From assembly GCA_039182125.1 (NCBI GenBank), contig JBCDCH010000027.1:1-47057 (forward strand): a stretch of 47,057 nucleotides of DNA, written 5' to 3'. Under the pieces are notes generated by a model that saw only the letters and a list, made by a program, of their open reading frames with translations, was not told the DNA's origin and made no database searches. Positions 1 through 7,588 of this stretch are shown here, in pieces. Each line of letters begins with the position of its first letter. The first letter of the stretch is position 1. This DNA comes from Planctomycetota bacterium (GTDB lineage Bacteria > Planctomycetota > Phycisphaerae > Tepidisphaerales > Tepidisphaeraceae). The translations under genes and the position numbers were made by a program.

Positions 1-202
1 CGGCGACCTTGTCCATACGGACATCGTTGGTCTTGGCCGTCTCGAGCATGCCGCCCAGGCCCGACAGTTCCAGACGGTCCTTCGGCGTGGTCGATTGTGC
101 GGCGGTGGCGGCGTCGGTGGTCGGCGGCTGGATCGCCTGCGAACGGACCTGCTGGACGTTGCGGACTTGCGCGGTGACGGCGTTGTTGATCGGCGTGGTC
201 AT
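1..202 (-). CDS. flgM: FlgM-like flagellar anti-sigma factor (C-terminus cut off by window edge)
   Basis: The reverse strand opens with an ATG at 202 and reads without a stop to the window edge. It gives about 67 residues, beginning MTTPINNAVTAQVRN. The later part contains RLELSGL, then METAKTND..VRMDKVA spread over about 25 residues. This matches the FlgM layout of a disordered polar N-terminus followed by a DRLELS segment and a helix ending in DVR.DKVA, which precedes the sigma-28 binding helices. FlgM holds the flagellar sigma factor inactive until the hook-basal body is complete. The C-terminal helices lie outside the window, so the family call rests on the first two thirds only. If right, the organism probably has flagella or a relict regulon. 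The 269 bases upstream (203-471) contain no gene I can support. Confidence 0.68.
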   Translation of the reverse strand, partial: MTTPINNAVTAQVRNVQQVRSQAIQPPTTDAATAAQSTTPKDRLELSGLGGMLETAKTNDVRMDKVA

Positions 203-471
203 GTAGATGAATGTGTCTGAAGGTGTGATGAACGGGCGAGCGGACTTTCGCCGGGATGTCCCGATAAAAACGCCCTCCCAGTACTGTCATCGGCACACCG
301 GCAAGTTTCTCTCCAGTCAAAACCGCTTCCGGCGCGTCCTGTAAACCACCAATCGAACCGACGTTACGACAAACGTCCGAGAAAAACGCGCAAAAAATGC
401 CGATCGCGGGGGCGCAAATGTTGCCGAACGGTTGGGAGGCTGGGGAAAGGCCGCGAACCACAGCCACCGGG

Positions 472-1560
472 TCAATGCACCAGCGCCTCGCCGAGCAGCA
501 TCGCCCTGCCGAGCCGGGCCATCATTGCCTGATTGCTATAGATCAGCGGCAGCAGGAACGGCAGGTTCTGCTGCGGGCCGCGCAGGTAGTTACCGAGGGT
601 CGCGCCCCACGTCCCGCGAAATGCTTGGAGCGGTTCCTGCGGATAGTCGGCCGACAGGGCCAGGCGGATCGACTCGGCCGCGAACGTCGCGCTCCACAGT
701 CCGGGGTACAGCGACTCCCCGAACTCGCTCACGAAGCCCCCCGCCGGCCCGATCAGCAACGTCCGGTCGCCGACCATGTCCTGGCCGAGCGCCCCACCGA
801 GCGCGACCTCGGTGCGGGTGATCTTGCCGGGCCGGCCGTCTTCCAACAGGCCGTGCATCCCGAGCCGCTCGCACCACTGGTCCATCATCGCTTCGGCGTC
901 GGGCGTGGGCGTCGGGACGAAAAGCGTCGCTTCGGGCTTGCCGGCCTGGTCCACCAGCAGCCGTGCGACGGAGTTGGGGACCAAATCCAGGCCGGCAACA
1001 ACCTCGGGCAGGTCCGCCGTCGCGTCGTTGCCGAACGCCCGGTACATCAGCGTGTGGGAAGTCCGCCGCGCGTGCAGGCCCAACGGGGCGAGGATGCGGT
1101 CGGGCATCGGGTCGGTCACGACCATCAACGTCGCCCGCCGCTCGGTCGCACCTTCCTTGAACCTCACACCTCCGCGATCGGTGCCGAGGATTTCGATCGG
1201 CCGGGTCCGGCTGACCGCGCCGGCCTTGCTCGCATGGTCGTCGATGACCTGCGTGAAAGCCTGTTGGTTTAGCGCCAGCGCCTGAGGCTCGTCGGCGTGC
1301 CAGAGGCCGTGCGTTTCGGCGTCCGGTCCGAGCAAACAAACCCCTGCCATCGGAGTGAGGTTCGGCAAATCGCCGAGCAACGGATGGAGCCGGGCAGCCG
1401 CGGGATTGAGCACTTCGAGGGTCGGCTGCTCGGCGAAGAACAGGTGTTCGGTCGGCCGAGCTGCCCGCAGCACTTTCGCCTCGCCGGCCAACAGCAACGC
1501 CAGAAACGCCGCCGAGGGATGGTCGCCCAGGATCAGAACATCAAAATCGGCATCGGCCAT
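472..1560 (-). CDS. FAD-dependent oxidoreductase, geranylgeranyl reductase/halogenase-like fold
   Basis: About 362 residues from the ATG at 1560; an in-frame ATG at 1596 would add 12 residues (MARPREVGTVPN), which look like non-coding upstream sequence. The N-terminus has the beta-alpha-beta pattern of a dinucleotide-binding fold (DVLILGDHPSAAFLALLLA), but the usual GxGxxG is altered to GDHPSA. Near the C-terminus GDRTLLIGPAGGF followed by ES.YPGLWSA matches the second FAD contact motif (GD..LIGDAAG) of group A flavoprotein monooxygenase, GGR and halogenase families. The substrate cannot be read from sequence. It is the last gene of a minus-strand set that starts with the PqiA-domain gene, about 60 bases behind the C2-like membrane protein. 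A role in lipid or isoprenoid modification is possible but unproven. The degenerate glycine motif is the notable oddity. Confidence 0.7.
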   Translation of the reverse strand: MADADFDVLILGDHPSAAFLALLLAGEAKVLRAARPTEHLFFAEQPTLEVLNPAAARLHPLLGDLPNLTPMAGVCLLGPDAETHGLWHADEPQALALNQQAFTQVIDDHASKAGAVSRTRPIEILGTDRGGVRFKEGATERRATLMVVTDPMPDRILAPLGLHARRTSHTLMYRAFGNDATADLPEVVAGLDLVPNSVARLLVDQAGKPEATLFVPTPTPDAEAMMDQWCERLGMHGLLEDGRPGKITRTEVALGGALGQDMVGDRTLLIGPAGGFVSEFGESLYPGLWSATFAAESIRLALSADYPQEPLQAFRGTWGATLGNYLRGPQQNLPFLLPLIYSNQAMMARLGRAMLLGEALVH

Positions 1561-1620
1561 GTTCGGGACTGTACCGACTTCTCGGGGCCGCGCCATGGCG
1601 TGATACGGATCGGCCGGGCC

Positions 1621-2172
1621 TCACACGACCTGCTCCCACACCAGCCGGCCGCCGCCGATGAGCGCGAAAACACCGCCGATGAGCGCGGCGGGGATCGCCC
1701 CGGTCGGCACTTTCGCACCGGGGCCGCGGAGAATCACCTGGTACTCCTGGCCGCTGGTCACGCGCTGCCCCTCGGGCGTGACCTGGTCGAGCAGGTCGTT
1801 GCCGAAGGTGTCTTCGTCCCACACTTCCACCCGCTCGATCGCGGCGAGCGATAGCGAAGAGTCCAGGTTCCACGTCAAACCGCCGCCGACCGGCGTGTCT
1901 TCCATCGTGTCGGTTTGCAACGTTTCTCCGCCGACGATGACCCGCACGTACAAGTCCGGATTGCCCGGCGAGAGCATCGACTTCACGCCGGCCGCGTCGT
2001 TGACGATGCCGGGCCGGGTCTTGACGCGGACGCTACTCACACGGTCGCTCTGCACGGGGTTGGTCCATGACCAAAGGCCCCACGCACACGCCGCCCCGCC
2101 GATCAATAGCAGCGCGAGCCAAACGACGAAACGCCATTGTCTTGCCCGAAGTTGGACGGGGGGCGTGCTCAT
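1621..2172 (-). CDS. Membrane protein with C2-like beta-sandwich between two transmembrane segments
   Basis: 183 residues. One transmembrane helix lies at about 15-37 (FVVWLALLLIGGAACAWGLW) and a second hydrophobic glycine/alanine-rich segment near the C-terminus (about 157-175). The soluble middle carries a pattern that resembles C2-type domains: PDLYVRVIVGG, then TWN, then VEVWDEDTFGNDLL, where the WDED..GND acidic loop would sit in a C2 calcium-binding position. No enzyme motif is visible. The start codon overlaps the stop of the PqiA-domain gene in an ATGA (2169-2172), so the two are translationally coupled and probably act together at the membrane. I do not recognise a named family. A role in lipid or membrane contact is inferred only from the C2 resemblance and the PqiA partner. 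Confidence 0.6.
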   Translation of the reverse strand: MSTPPVQLRARQWRFVVWLALLLIGGAACAWGLWSWTNPVQSDRVSSVRVKTRPGIVNDAAGVKSMLSPGNPDLYVRVIVGGETLQTDTMEDTPVGGGLTWNLDSSLSLAAIERVEVWDEDTFGNDLLDQVTPEGQRVTSGQEYQVILRGPGAKVPTGAIPAALIGGVFALIGGGRLVWEQVV

Positions 2173-2774
2173 CGTGCCTCCGGTTTAGCGTCGAGTTTCA
2201 CGAAGAACCCCGCGGCAATCGATAAAAGCACCGCGACGCAGAACAACACCGTCCCGCTACGGGCACTCACCTCGGCCATGCCGTCGAGTTTCACCACGAC
2301 GATCATCACCGCGACCACGAGGATGTCGAGCAGCGAGTACTTGCCGGTAAGCACGGCAGCCTTGTGCAACACCGAACGGCCGCGATCCGACAAAGCCGTG
2401 AGTTTGCTCGTCGCGGCCAGGAGCGCGATCAGCTTGGCGAACGGGAACGCGACGCTGAACACCCCGAGCACCACCGCGAGTACGACGTTGTTGCGGCGGA
2501 ACAACTCGGCGATCGAACCGAGCAAGCTGAACGTCCGTTCGTTGCCTAGCGTGTTCATCGTGATGAACGGCAACACCACCGCGGCGGTGAGGATGGCGAT
2601 CGCGGCGACCGAGAGTAACGCGGCAACACCGTTGGAACGCAGGTCCCTGACGCGTGCCAGCAGCGACATCGGTGCCGCGCCGCAGTGCGGGCAACCCGCC
2701 CCGACCGGTGCCGGCCTCGGCAACGTGTACGCCTTCCCGCAACGGCGACAGTCGACGTTTCGCTCAGCGGACAT
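2169..2774 (-). CDS. PqiA-domain (paraquat-inducible protein A-like) membrane protein
   Basis: 201 residues. The N-terminus is a zinc-ribbon-like pair of CxxC motifs (CRRCG at about 9-13, CPHCG at about 28-32). Four predicted membrane helices follow, and the segment containing FPFAKLIALL plus GKYSLLDILVVAVMIVVVKLDG is the hallmark of the PqiA family. PqiA proteins in Proteobacteria work with PqiB MCE-domain proteins in lipid transfer across the envelope. No MCE protein is visible here; the downstream partner is a C2-like two-TM protein coupled by ATGA overlap. Length is about half that of E. coli PqiA, so this is the single-domain form (YebS/PqiA half). Family assignment is firm; the lipid-transport role is inferred. 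Confidence 0.82.
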   Translation of the reverse strand: MSAERNVDCRRCGKAYTLPRPAPVGAGCPHCGAAPMSLLARVRDLRSNGVAALLSVAAIAILTAAVVLPFITMNTLGNERTFSLLGSIAELFRRNNVVLAVVLGVFSVAFPFAKLIALLAATSKLTALSDRGRSVLHKAAVLTGKYSLLDILVVAVMIVVVKLDGMAEVSARSGTVLFCVAVLLSIAAGFFVKLDAKPEAR

Positions 2775-2792
2775 CGTCCCATGTTACGACCG

Positions 2793-3404
2793 TCAGCCAT
2801 CGAACCGGCAATGCTTGCGTAACGCCGTCGCCAGGCGCCGCATGTACACGTCGGCGGCGATGTCGACGCAGCCGAAACGTCGCAGGTGTGGCGTCGATGC
2901 CTGCGTGTCGAGCAACTCAAACCCCCGTGACTGCAATCGCTCGACCAACGCGACCAGCGCCACCTTCGACGCGTCGCGGACGTCGTGGTACATCGACTCG
3001 CCGAAGAACACCCCGCCGAGGGCGACGCCGTACAGCCCGCCAACCCTGCGACGCTCGACGCCGTCTTTTTGCCAGGCCTCGACGCTGTGCGCGTAGCCGA
3101 AGCGGTGCAATGTCGTGTAGCAGGCGATGAGATCGTCGCTGATCCAACTGCCGATCTCGCCCCGCCGACGCGCGAGCATGCAAGCCCGCATGGTGCCCTC
3201 GAAGTCGGCATTGATACGGATCTGGAACTTGCCTTGGCGGATCGTCGTCCGCAGCGTTTTGGGTATGTGAAAGCGGTCGAACGGAAGGACGCCCCGTGGG
3301 TCAGCCGTATACCAGCGCGTCACCCCGTCGGCGTCGGTCATCGGAAACGCCCCGCGGGTGTACGCCGAGAGGACCGTTTCGGGTTTCAGATCCGCGTCCG
3401 ACAT
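2793..3404 (-). CDS. aat: Leucyl/phenylalanyl-tRNA--protein transferase
   Basis: 203 residues, close to the family's usual 200-240. It transfers Leu or Phe from aminoacyl-tRNA to proteins with N-terminal Arg or Lys, creating N-degrons for ClpS/ClpAP. Typical motifs are visible: AYTRGAFPM near the N-terminus, WYTADPRGVLPFD (the W.SP..R..L region), GGLYGVALGGVFFGESM (substrate pocket), then DASKVALVALVERL and LDTQ.STPHL..FG near the end. The start at 3404 keeps the whole N-terminal motif. It lies 18 bases upstream of the PqiA-domain gene on the same strand and 76 bases downstream of the pilin-like gene. No clpS or clpA is in view. Cytoplasmic housekeeping enzyme; assignment is firm. Confidence 0.93.
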   Translation of the reverse strand: MSDADLKPETVLSAYTRGAFPMTDADGVTRWYTADPRGVLPFDRFHIPKTLRTTIRQGKFQIRINADFEGTMRACMLARRRGEIGSWISDDLIACYTTLHRFGYAHSVEAWQKDGVERRRVGGLYGVALGGVFFGESMYHDVRDASKVALVALVERLQSRGFELLDTQASTPHLRRFGCVDIAADVYMRRLATALRKHCRFDG

Positions 3405-3480
3405 CTGCCGTACTTTACGCAGGGGTCGAAAGTGGTGAACACCACGTCACTGTCGAAGTGGCTGAAACAAACCGCCGCGA

Positions 3481-4260
3481 TCATGTTCCGCCGTCGGTGT
3501 CCTCGTCCTCGTCGTCTTCGCCTTCTTCCTCGAAGTCCCACGGATCAAGCCCGGGCAAAGCCTGACCGTAAGTCGTGAGCGAAACGTGCGCGTCGAAGAA
3601 GAGGTAGTTGCTGCCCTGGTTTCGGCCGTGGCGGAACTGTTCGACGACGCGGTCGAACTCGCCTTGCTCCATGTACAGATCGCGCTCGTTGCTCAACTTC
3701 TCGCCGGCGACGATCACGTCGGACGAACCTTTCTTACCAAAACGCGTGGTGCTGGCCCGGGCACCCTCGTCGGTGAGATGCTTGTTGAGAATGTAGCTGA
3801 GCCCCTCGGCCCGGCCTTCCGGAATCTCCGCGTCTTCCGGGCACCAAAGCACCGGCGATACCCAGGGCAACGGATCAAACGTCACGGGGTCGTAGACAAA
3901 CTGGTTGTACGCCGCCGGGTCGTACGCGGGCTCATCGGGAAATGCGGTGTCGAACACGTACACCGGCCAGCGCAAGTGTGGCGCGAGCTGACTGCCCAGC
4001 GTCGTCGCCTCGAAGCGATCGTCGAGCGGGTCGTACTGGGCCTCGCCCATCGGGAACAGGTAGTACCGGTTCTCGTTCTGGTACATGAACAGGTAGTTCC
4101 CCAACTCCTTGAGATTTGCCGCGCATGCGACAGACTTGGCCTGGCGCCGCGCACTTTGCAGGCTCGGCAACAACAGACCGATGAGCAATGCAATGATCCC
4201 GATCACCACGAGCAGTTCGACGAGCGAGAAACCGGTGTGACGTTCGTGTTTTCTAGCCAT
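3481..4260 (-). CDS. Type II secretion/type IV pilin-like protein with prepilin cleavage site
   Basis: 259 residues from the ATG at 4260. The N-terminus is a class III prepilin signal: basic leader [10 protein letters not shown], cleavage expected between G10 and F11, then [22 protein letters not shown], with the conserved Glu at position 5 of the mature protein (E15). A Gln/Arg/Lys-rich stretch and the C-terminal [11 protein letters not shown] resemble the DUF1559-type pseudopilins that are expanded in planctomycetes. The last about 20 residues are strongly acidic ([11 protein letters not shown]), which is unusual and may be surface exposed or bind metal. An AGGAGG at 4271-4276 fixes the start at 4260 rather than the in-frame ATG at 4284. 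It is divergent from the TMTC-like gene. Its specific pilus or secretion role is unknown. Confidence 0.85.
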   Translation of the reverse strand: MARKHERHTGFSLVELLVVIGIIALLIGLLLPSLQSARRQAKSVACAANLKELGNYLFMYQNENRYYLFPMGEAQYDPLDDRFEATTLGSQLAPHLRWPVYVFDTAFPDEPAYDPAAYNQFVYDPVTFDPLPWVSPVLWCPEDAEIPEGRAEGLSYILNKHLTDEGARASTTRFGKKGSSDVIVAGEKLSNERDLYMEQGEFDRVVEQFRHGRNQGSNYLFFDAHVSLTTYGQALPGLDPWDFEEEGEDDEDEDTDGGT

Positions 4261-4270
4261 GACGTTGCAT

Positions 4271-4276
4271 CCTCCT
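4271..4276 (-). promoter_or_regulatory. Strong Shine-Dalgarno site for the pilin-like gene
   Basis: The reverse strand reads AGGAGG here, ten bases before the ATG at 4260. Most genes in the window have weak or no such site, so this one stands out and decides between two in-frame start codons. Confidence 0.7.
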
Positions 4277-4323
4277 GTAATCACCCGAACGGGCGAAGTC
4301 GCAACTTCTAAGATCGAACGTTA

Positions 4324-5841
4324 ATGCCCCTGCTGCTCAGCGCCAACGAAAAAGGCACCGCCGAACCACGCTTTTGGGTGTGGCTCATCCCCGCACTGCT
4401 CGGGGCGCTGGTCTTCCTCCAAACGCTCGGGGGGTCGGCCATCTACGACGACTCGATGGTCTTCAAGAACGACGACCGCCTGCGCGATGTCGCCGCTTGG
4501 GGTCGGTACTGGACCGAGGCCTACCACGACGGGCCCGACAACCTCTACCGCCCACTCGGCAGCATGACCTTCGCCGCCGTCTGGTGGCTCTTCGGTGATG
4601 CGTGGCTGCCGCAACACGCGGTCAACGTCGCTCTCCATGGCATATGTGCCGCGCTCACCGCATTGCTCGCACTGCGGATGCTCGGCAACGTCCATCTCGC
4701 CACCATCGCCGGCATCGCCTTCGCGCTACACCCGATCCACGTCGAGCCGGTCGCCATGCTCGTGGGCCGGTTCGAGCTGCTCTGCACCGCCGCGACGCTC
4801 GCCGGGTTGGGACTTCTCGTCACCGACAAAACCATCGGCTACGGACGCGCGCTGGCCGTCTTCGCTTGCTTTGTCATCGCGATGCTGAGCAAAGAACAAG
4901 GGCTGATCTTCCCACTGCTCGCCGGCGTCGTGGCGGTGACCTGTCGACCGATCCGCCGACCGGGGTACGGAGCCGCGCTGCTCATCGCCCTGATCGGCAT
5001 CGGACTCGCCACGATGGTCGTCGTTCGCGAACAGGTGCTGGACCTGAAGTTCTGGTGGGATCGCAACTTCCTCGACCCGAACGTCCAACCGCTCATCCTC
5101 GCCGAGGGGGGCGACCGCTGGCTGATGCCTTTGGAACTGATCGGACGCTACGCATGGCTGCTGATCTGGCCCAACCCGCTCAGCATCGACTACGGAGGCC
5201 GCGTCATCGGACACGAGTGGTCGGCCACGAGTCCGTACTTTTGGCTCGGGACGGGGCTACTGCTGGCGTGGTTCGTCGGCATCGCCGCGACGGTGATCAA
5301 GCGCCGCTGGGTGCTGCTCGCGTTGCTGCTGCTCGTCGCACTCTCTTACGGCCCGGCGTCCAACATCGCTTCCCTCATCGGCACGATTTTCGGCGAACGG
5401 CTGCTCTACATGCCCAGCGCGTTCTTTGCGATTCTGCTGGCGATGGTCGTTGTGAAACTGCCGCGTAAGGCGTTGGTCGTGCCGGTCGTTGTCGCATTGG
5501 CGTGGGCCGGGCAGACGCTGCGGTACGCCGACCGCTGGACCGAGCCGTACACGTACTACCAGCAGGCGGTGATCGACCAGCCGTTGGGTATGCGGCTGCA
5601 CATGCTGCTCGCCCAGGAACACCAGGCCCGCGGCAAGTTCGACGAAGCCCGCGCCAGCGCCACCGCCGGACGCGAGGCCGACCCCGCCTCGCACCTGGCT
5701 TGGCGTTGGTCGGCGATCCTCGCGTTGGAGCGTGGCGAACTGGAGGTCGCCGAGCGGTTCGCCCTCGAAGCCAACAGGCGTTTCCCCAACAGCGGCGGCG
5801 GCGTGCTCGAAGCGATCCACGAAAAACGCAGCGCCGAGTAA
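4324..5841 (+). CDS. TMTC-like GT-C membrane glycosyltransferase with C-terminal TPR
   Basis: 505 residues with about ten hydrophobic segments. The first periplasmic loop begins with IYDDSMVF (41-48; an acidic pair typical of GT-C catalytic loops) and continues with YRPLGSMTFA, HAVNVALHG and FALHPIHVEPVAMLVGRFELL. This succession is characteristic of the TMTC/DUF1736 family, whose animal members are O-mannosyltransferases acting on cadherins, and which has many bacterial relatives with TPR tails. The last about 90 residues form TPR-like helices (LLAQEHQARGKFDEARASA, then WSAILALERGELEVAERFALEA). Predicted to sit in the inner membrane and transfer a lipid-linked sugar to secreted substrates, possibly the neighbouring pilin-like protein; the substrate link is inference. 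It converges on tilS. Confidence 0.75.
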   Translation: MPLLLSANEKGTAEPRFWVWLIPALLGALVFLQTLGGSAIYDDSMVFKNDDRLRDVAAWGRYWTEAYHDGPDNLYRPLGSMTFAAVWWLFGDAWLPQHAVNVALHGICAALTALLALRMLGNVHLATIAGIAFALHPIHVEPVAMLVGRFELLCTAATLAGLGLLVTDKTIGYGRALAVFACFVIAMLSKEQGLIFPLLAGVVAVTCRPIRRPGYGAALLIALIGIGLATMVVVREQVLDLKFWWDRNFLDPNVQPLILAEGGDRWLMPLELIGRYAWLLIWPNPLSIDYGGRVIGHEWSATSPYFWLGTGLLLAWFVGIAATVIKRRWVLLALLLLVALSYGPASNIASLIGTIFGERLLYMPSAFFAILLAMVVVKLPRKALVVPVVVALAWAGQTLRYADRWTEPYTYYQQAVIDQPLGMRLHMLLAQEHQARGKFDEARASATAGREADPASHLAWRWSAILALERGELEVAERFALEANRRFPNSGGGVLEAIHEKRSAE

Positions 5842-5850
5842 TCACTCGGC
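5833..5850. terminator. Hairpin shared by two convergent stop codons
   Basis: A perfect 7-bp inverted repeat (GCCGAGT / ACTCGGC) with a four-base loop spans the TAA of the TMTC-like gene and the TGA of tilS, which abut with no spacer. There is no T tract on either side, so it would be a bidirectional stem rather than a classical intrinsic terminator. Confidence 0.5.
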
Positions 5851-6729
5851 CAGCACACGCAAGACGCCCCGCTCGCGCATCAGTCGCCGGCGACCCGGCA
5901 ACTGCATCCGACGCGGGGCGGCCCGGTCGGTCGCCATCTCCGCCACCCGTTCCAGGAGCGCCGGCGACAAACGTCGTCCGGGTACGCCCGCCGCTTGCAA
6001 CCATCGACGCAACGCGTACTCCGCGACCAACGGCGGCAAGCTCGCGATGACGTCCATCTCCACCACGCTCGGCAACGTCGGTGCATGGGTGGCCAGTTCA
6101 TCCCGCAAACGCCGTGCGTCCTCCGACAGCCGCACCAGCGCTTCGGCCAGCGGGCGGTCGGCGGTCAACCGTGGGCGATGCCGGTTGCGCCGCTGGCCGG
6201 GGTCGGCGTTGCTGGAATCTTCACGCCATGACTGGCCGAGCCGCAGCAGGTAATCACGAAACGCGTCCGGCCAAAGTCTGAGCATCGGCCGCCACAGTTC
6301 GACGCCCGACAGCGTCGTGGTCGCCGCCATGCCGACGAGTCCGAGGTGGCTTCCGCCGCGAATAAGCCGAAGCAACACGGTCTCGGCCTGATCGAGCGCG
6401 TGGTGCCCGGTCGCCACGGTGCCGACCTCGGCGAAGAGTTTCATGCGTGCGTCCCGATGCCCCGCCGGCGTTGCGGGGAAGTCGCCGAGCTCCGACTTAC
6501 GCCGACGCAGCAGCGGCAGCCCATGCGCCTGCGCGAGTGCTTCGACGAAGTCCGCATCCTCCGCGCTCGCGCCGGCGCGTGTTTCGTGATCCAGATGCAC
6601 AACCGTCGGCCGATGCCCGGCGTCGAGTGCGAGCCGCAGCAGTGCAACGCTGTCGGCCCCGCCGCTGACCGCGACGCCGAACGAACCGCTCGGCCAGTTC
6701 AACGCGGACGTCACCGCCGGCACGTCCAT
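5842..6729 (-). CDS. tilS: tRNA(Ile)-lysidine synthase, short form
   Basis: 295 residues. TilS attaches lysine to C34 of the CAU-anticodon tRNA-Ile so that it reads AUA. The PP-loop SGGADS (22-27) is intact. HLDHETRAGASAEDADFVEAL matches the region after the PP-loop, and TGHHALDQAETVLLRLIRG is the second family signature (xGHxxDDQxET, here HALDQAET). WRPML and the REDSSN.D region are also present. The family is often 320-450 residues; the C-terminal TilS-specific domain seems absent or reduced, as in short bacterial forms. Start at 6729 overlaps the stop of the upstream zinc-ribbon gene by one base (TGATG). The reading frame stays open further upstream, but that extension is low-complexity shadow sequence. 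Confidence 0.88.
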   Translation of the reverse strand: MDVPAVTSALNWPSGSFGVAVSGGADSVALLRLALDAGHRPTVVHLDHETRAGASAEDADFVEALAQAHGLPLLRRRKSELGDFPATPAGHRDARMKLFAEVGTVATGHHALDQAETVLLRLIRGGSHLGLVGMAATTTLSGVELWRPMLRLWPDAFRDYLLRLGQSWREDSSNADPGQRRNRHRPRLTADRPLAEALVRLSEDARRLRDELATHAPTLPSVVEMDVIASLPPLVAEYALRRWLQAAGVPGRRLSPALLERVAEMATDRAAPRRMQLPGRRRLMRERGVLRVLAE

Positions 6730-7517
6730 CACTCCGCCTTGCTCTTTGGCTGGCCCGCGACCGCCGACTTCACGTCCTCCCACGCGCCGGCCCAGTCGTA
6801 GTCCTGCGCCGCCTCCCACGTTCGCGGCACCACGCCGGGGTCGTACGCCACGAATCCGCCCAGCCCGATCGCCGCCAGCAGCAGCACCGCCAGTGCAAGC
6901 CGTCGCTTGCGCCCGCGCGGACGATCGACCTTCACCGGCCCCGGCGGCTTGGCCGCTGCGGGCACCTCCGCGTTGATCGCTTCGGGCAAGGACCCGTCCG
7001 CGCTGACCCGCCAGGTGTTGGGCACCTTCGCCACCGGCCGACGCCGCACCGTTCCCAGCGCGAGCAATGCATCCGGATCGCCGGGGGGTACCTGGTCGGC
7101 GTTGCACTCGGGGCAGAGTTCGGCGGTCTTGGCGATGGACTCGCCGCACTGCCAGCAGAGGCCGAAGAGCCGCGACACGCCGCGAGCTTTCGAAGCCGGC
7201 ACCCAGAGTTGGCCGGTCGTCGGGCCGCGCACGACGCTGCGCGGCTTGACCCGGCCCTGATCGATGAGCTGGCGGAGCGTGGTCCAGTTCATGCCCGGCG
7301 CTGCGGGGTTGCGGCGTTGGAAGACGAACCACGGCCCAAGCCGAGCGCTGGTCGCGGTGCGCGTCGCCGGCGTGTCCGGCAGGGAGCAACGCGGGCAGGC
7401 TTCGTCAGCCACGGCCGAACGGATCGCCGCGCAGAACGGACAAATGGTCGACGGCGCGACATCGGTGTCGCTGGTCAACCGGTCAGTCGCCGCGGTCCGT
7501 TGCGGGAGTGGGGTCAT
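6729..7517 (-). CDS. Zinc-ribbon membrane protein with GYF/DUF4339-like domain
   Basis: About 262 residues from the ATG at 7517; an ATG at 7571 would add 18 residues without recognisable function. An N-terminal CPFC...CPRC pair (about 26-44) is followed by a GYF_2-like domain (LGPWFVFQRRN, then MNWTTLRQLIDQGRVKPRSVVRGP). A second zinc ribbon follows (CWQCG..CPEC). Then comes a proline-rich linker, a basic patch (RPRGRKRR) and one transmembrane helix (LALAVLLLAAIGLGGFVAY), ending in a short tail. This modular plan (ribbon, GYF-like, single TM) occurs in planctomycete proteins of unknown role and suggests a tail-anchored protein-interaction adaptor. It is translationally coupled to tilS. No enzymatic motif is seen. 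Confidence 0.62.
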   Translation of the reverse strand: MTPLPQRTAATDRLTSDTDVAPSTICPFCAAIRSAVADEACPRCSLPDTPATRTATSARLGPWFVFQRRNPAAPGMNWTTLRQLIDQGRVKPRSVVRGPTTGQLWVPASKARGVSRLFGLCWQCGESIAKTAELCPECNADQVPPGDPDALLALGTVRRRPVAKVPNTWRVSADGSLPEAINAEVPAAAKPPGPVKVDRPRGRKRRLALAVLLLAAIGLGGFVAYDPGVVPRTWEAAQDYDWAGAWEDVKSAVAGQPKSKAE

Positions 7518-7588
7518 CGGCAGGGGAAAACGTAGCGTCTGTGCCGCCCCGACTCCAATGAGAAACGGCAAAGTGAGCTCGGAGGCGC

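Noticed and set aside
287-317. Sigma-28 promoter upstream of flgM
   Set aside because: GCCGATGA on the minus strand resembles the -10 box, but the expected -35 at 15 bases reads ACTGGAGA and does not match.
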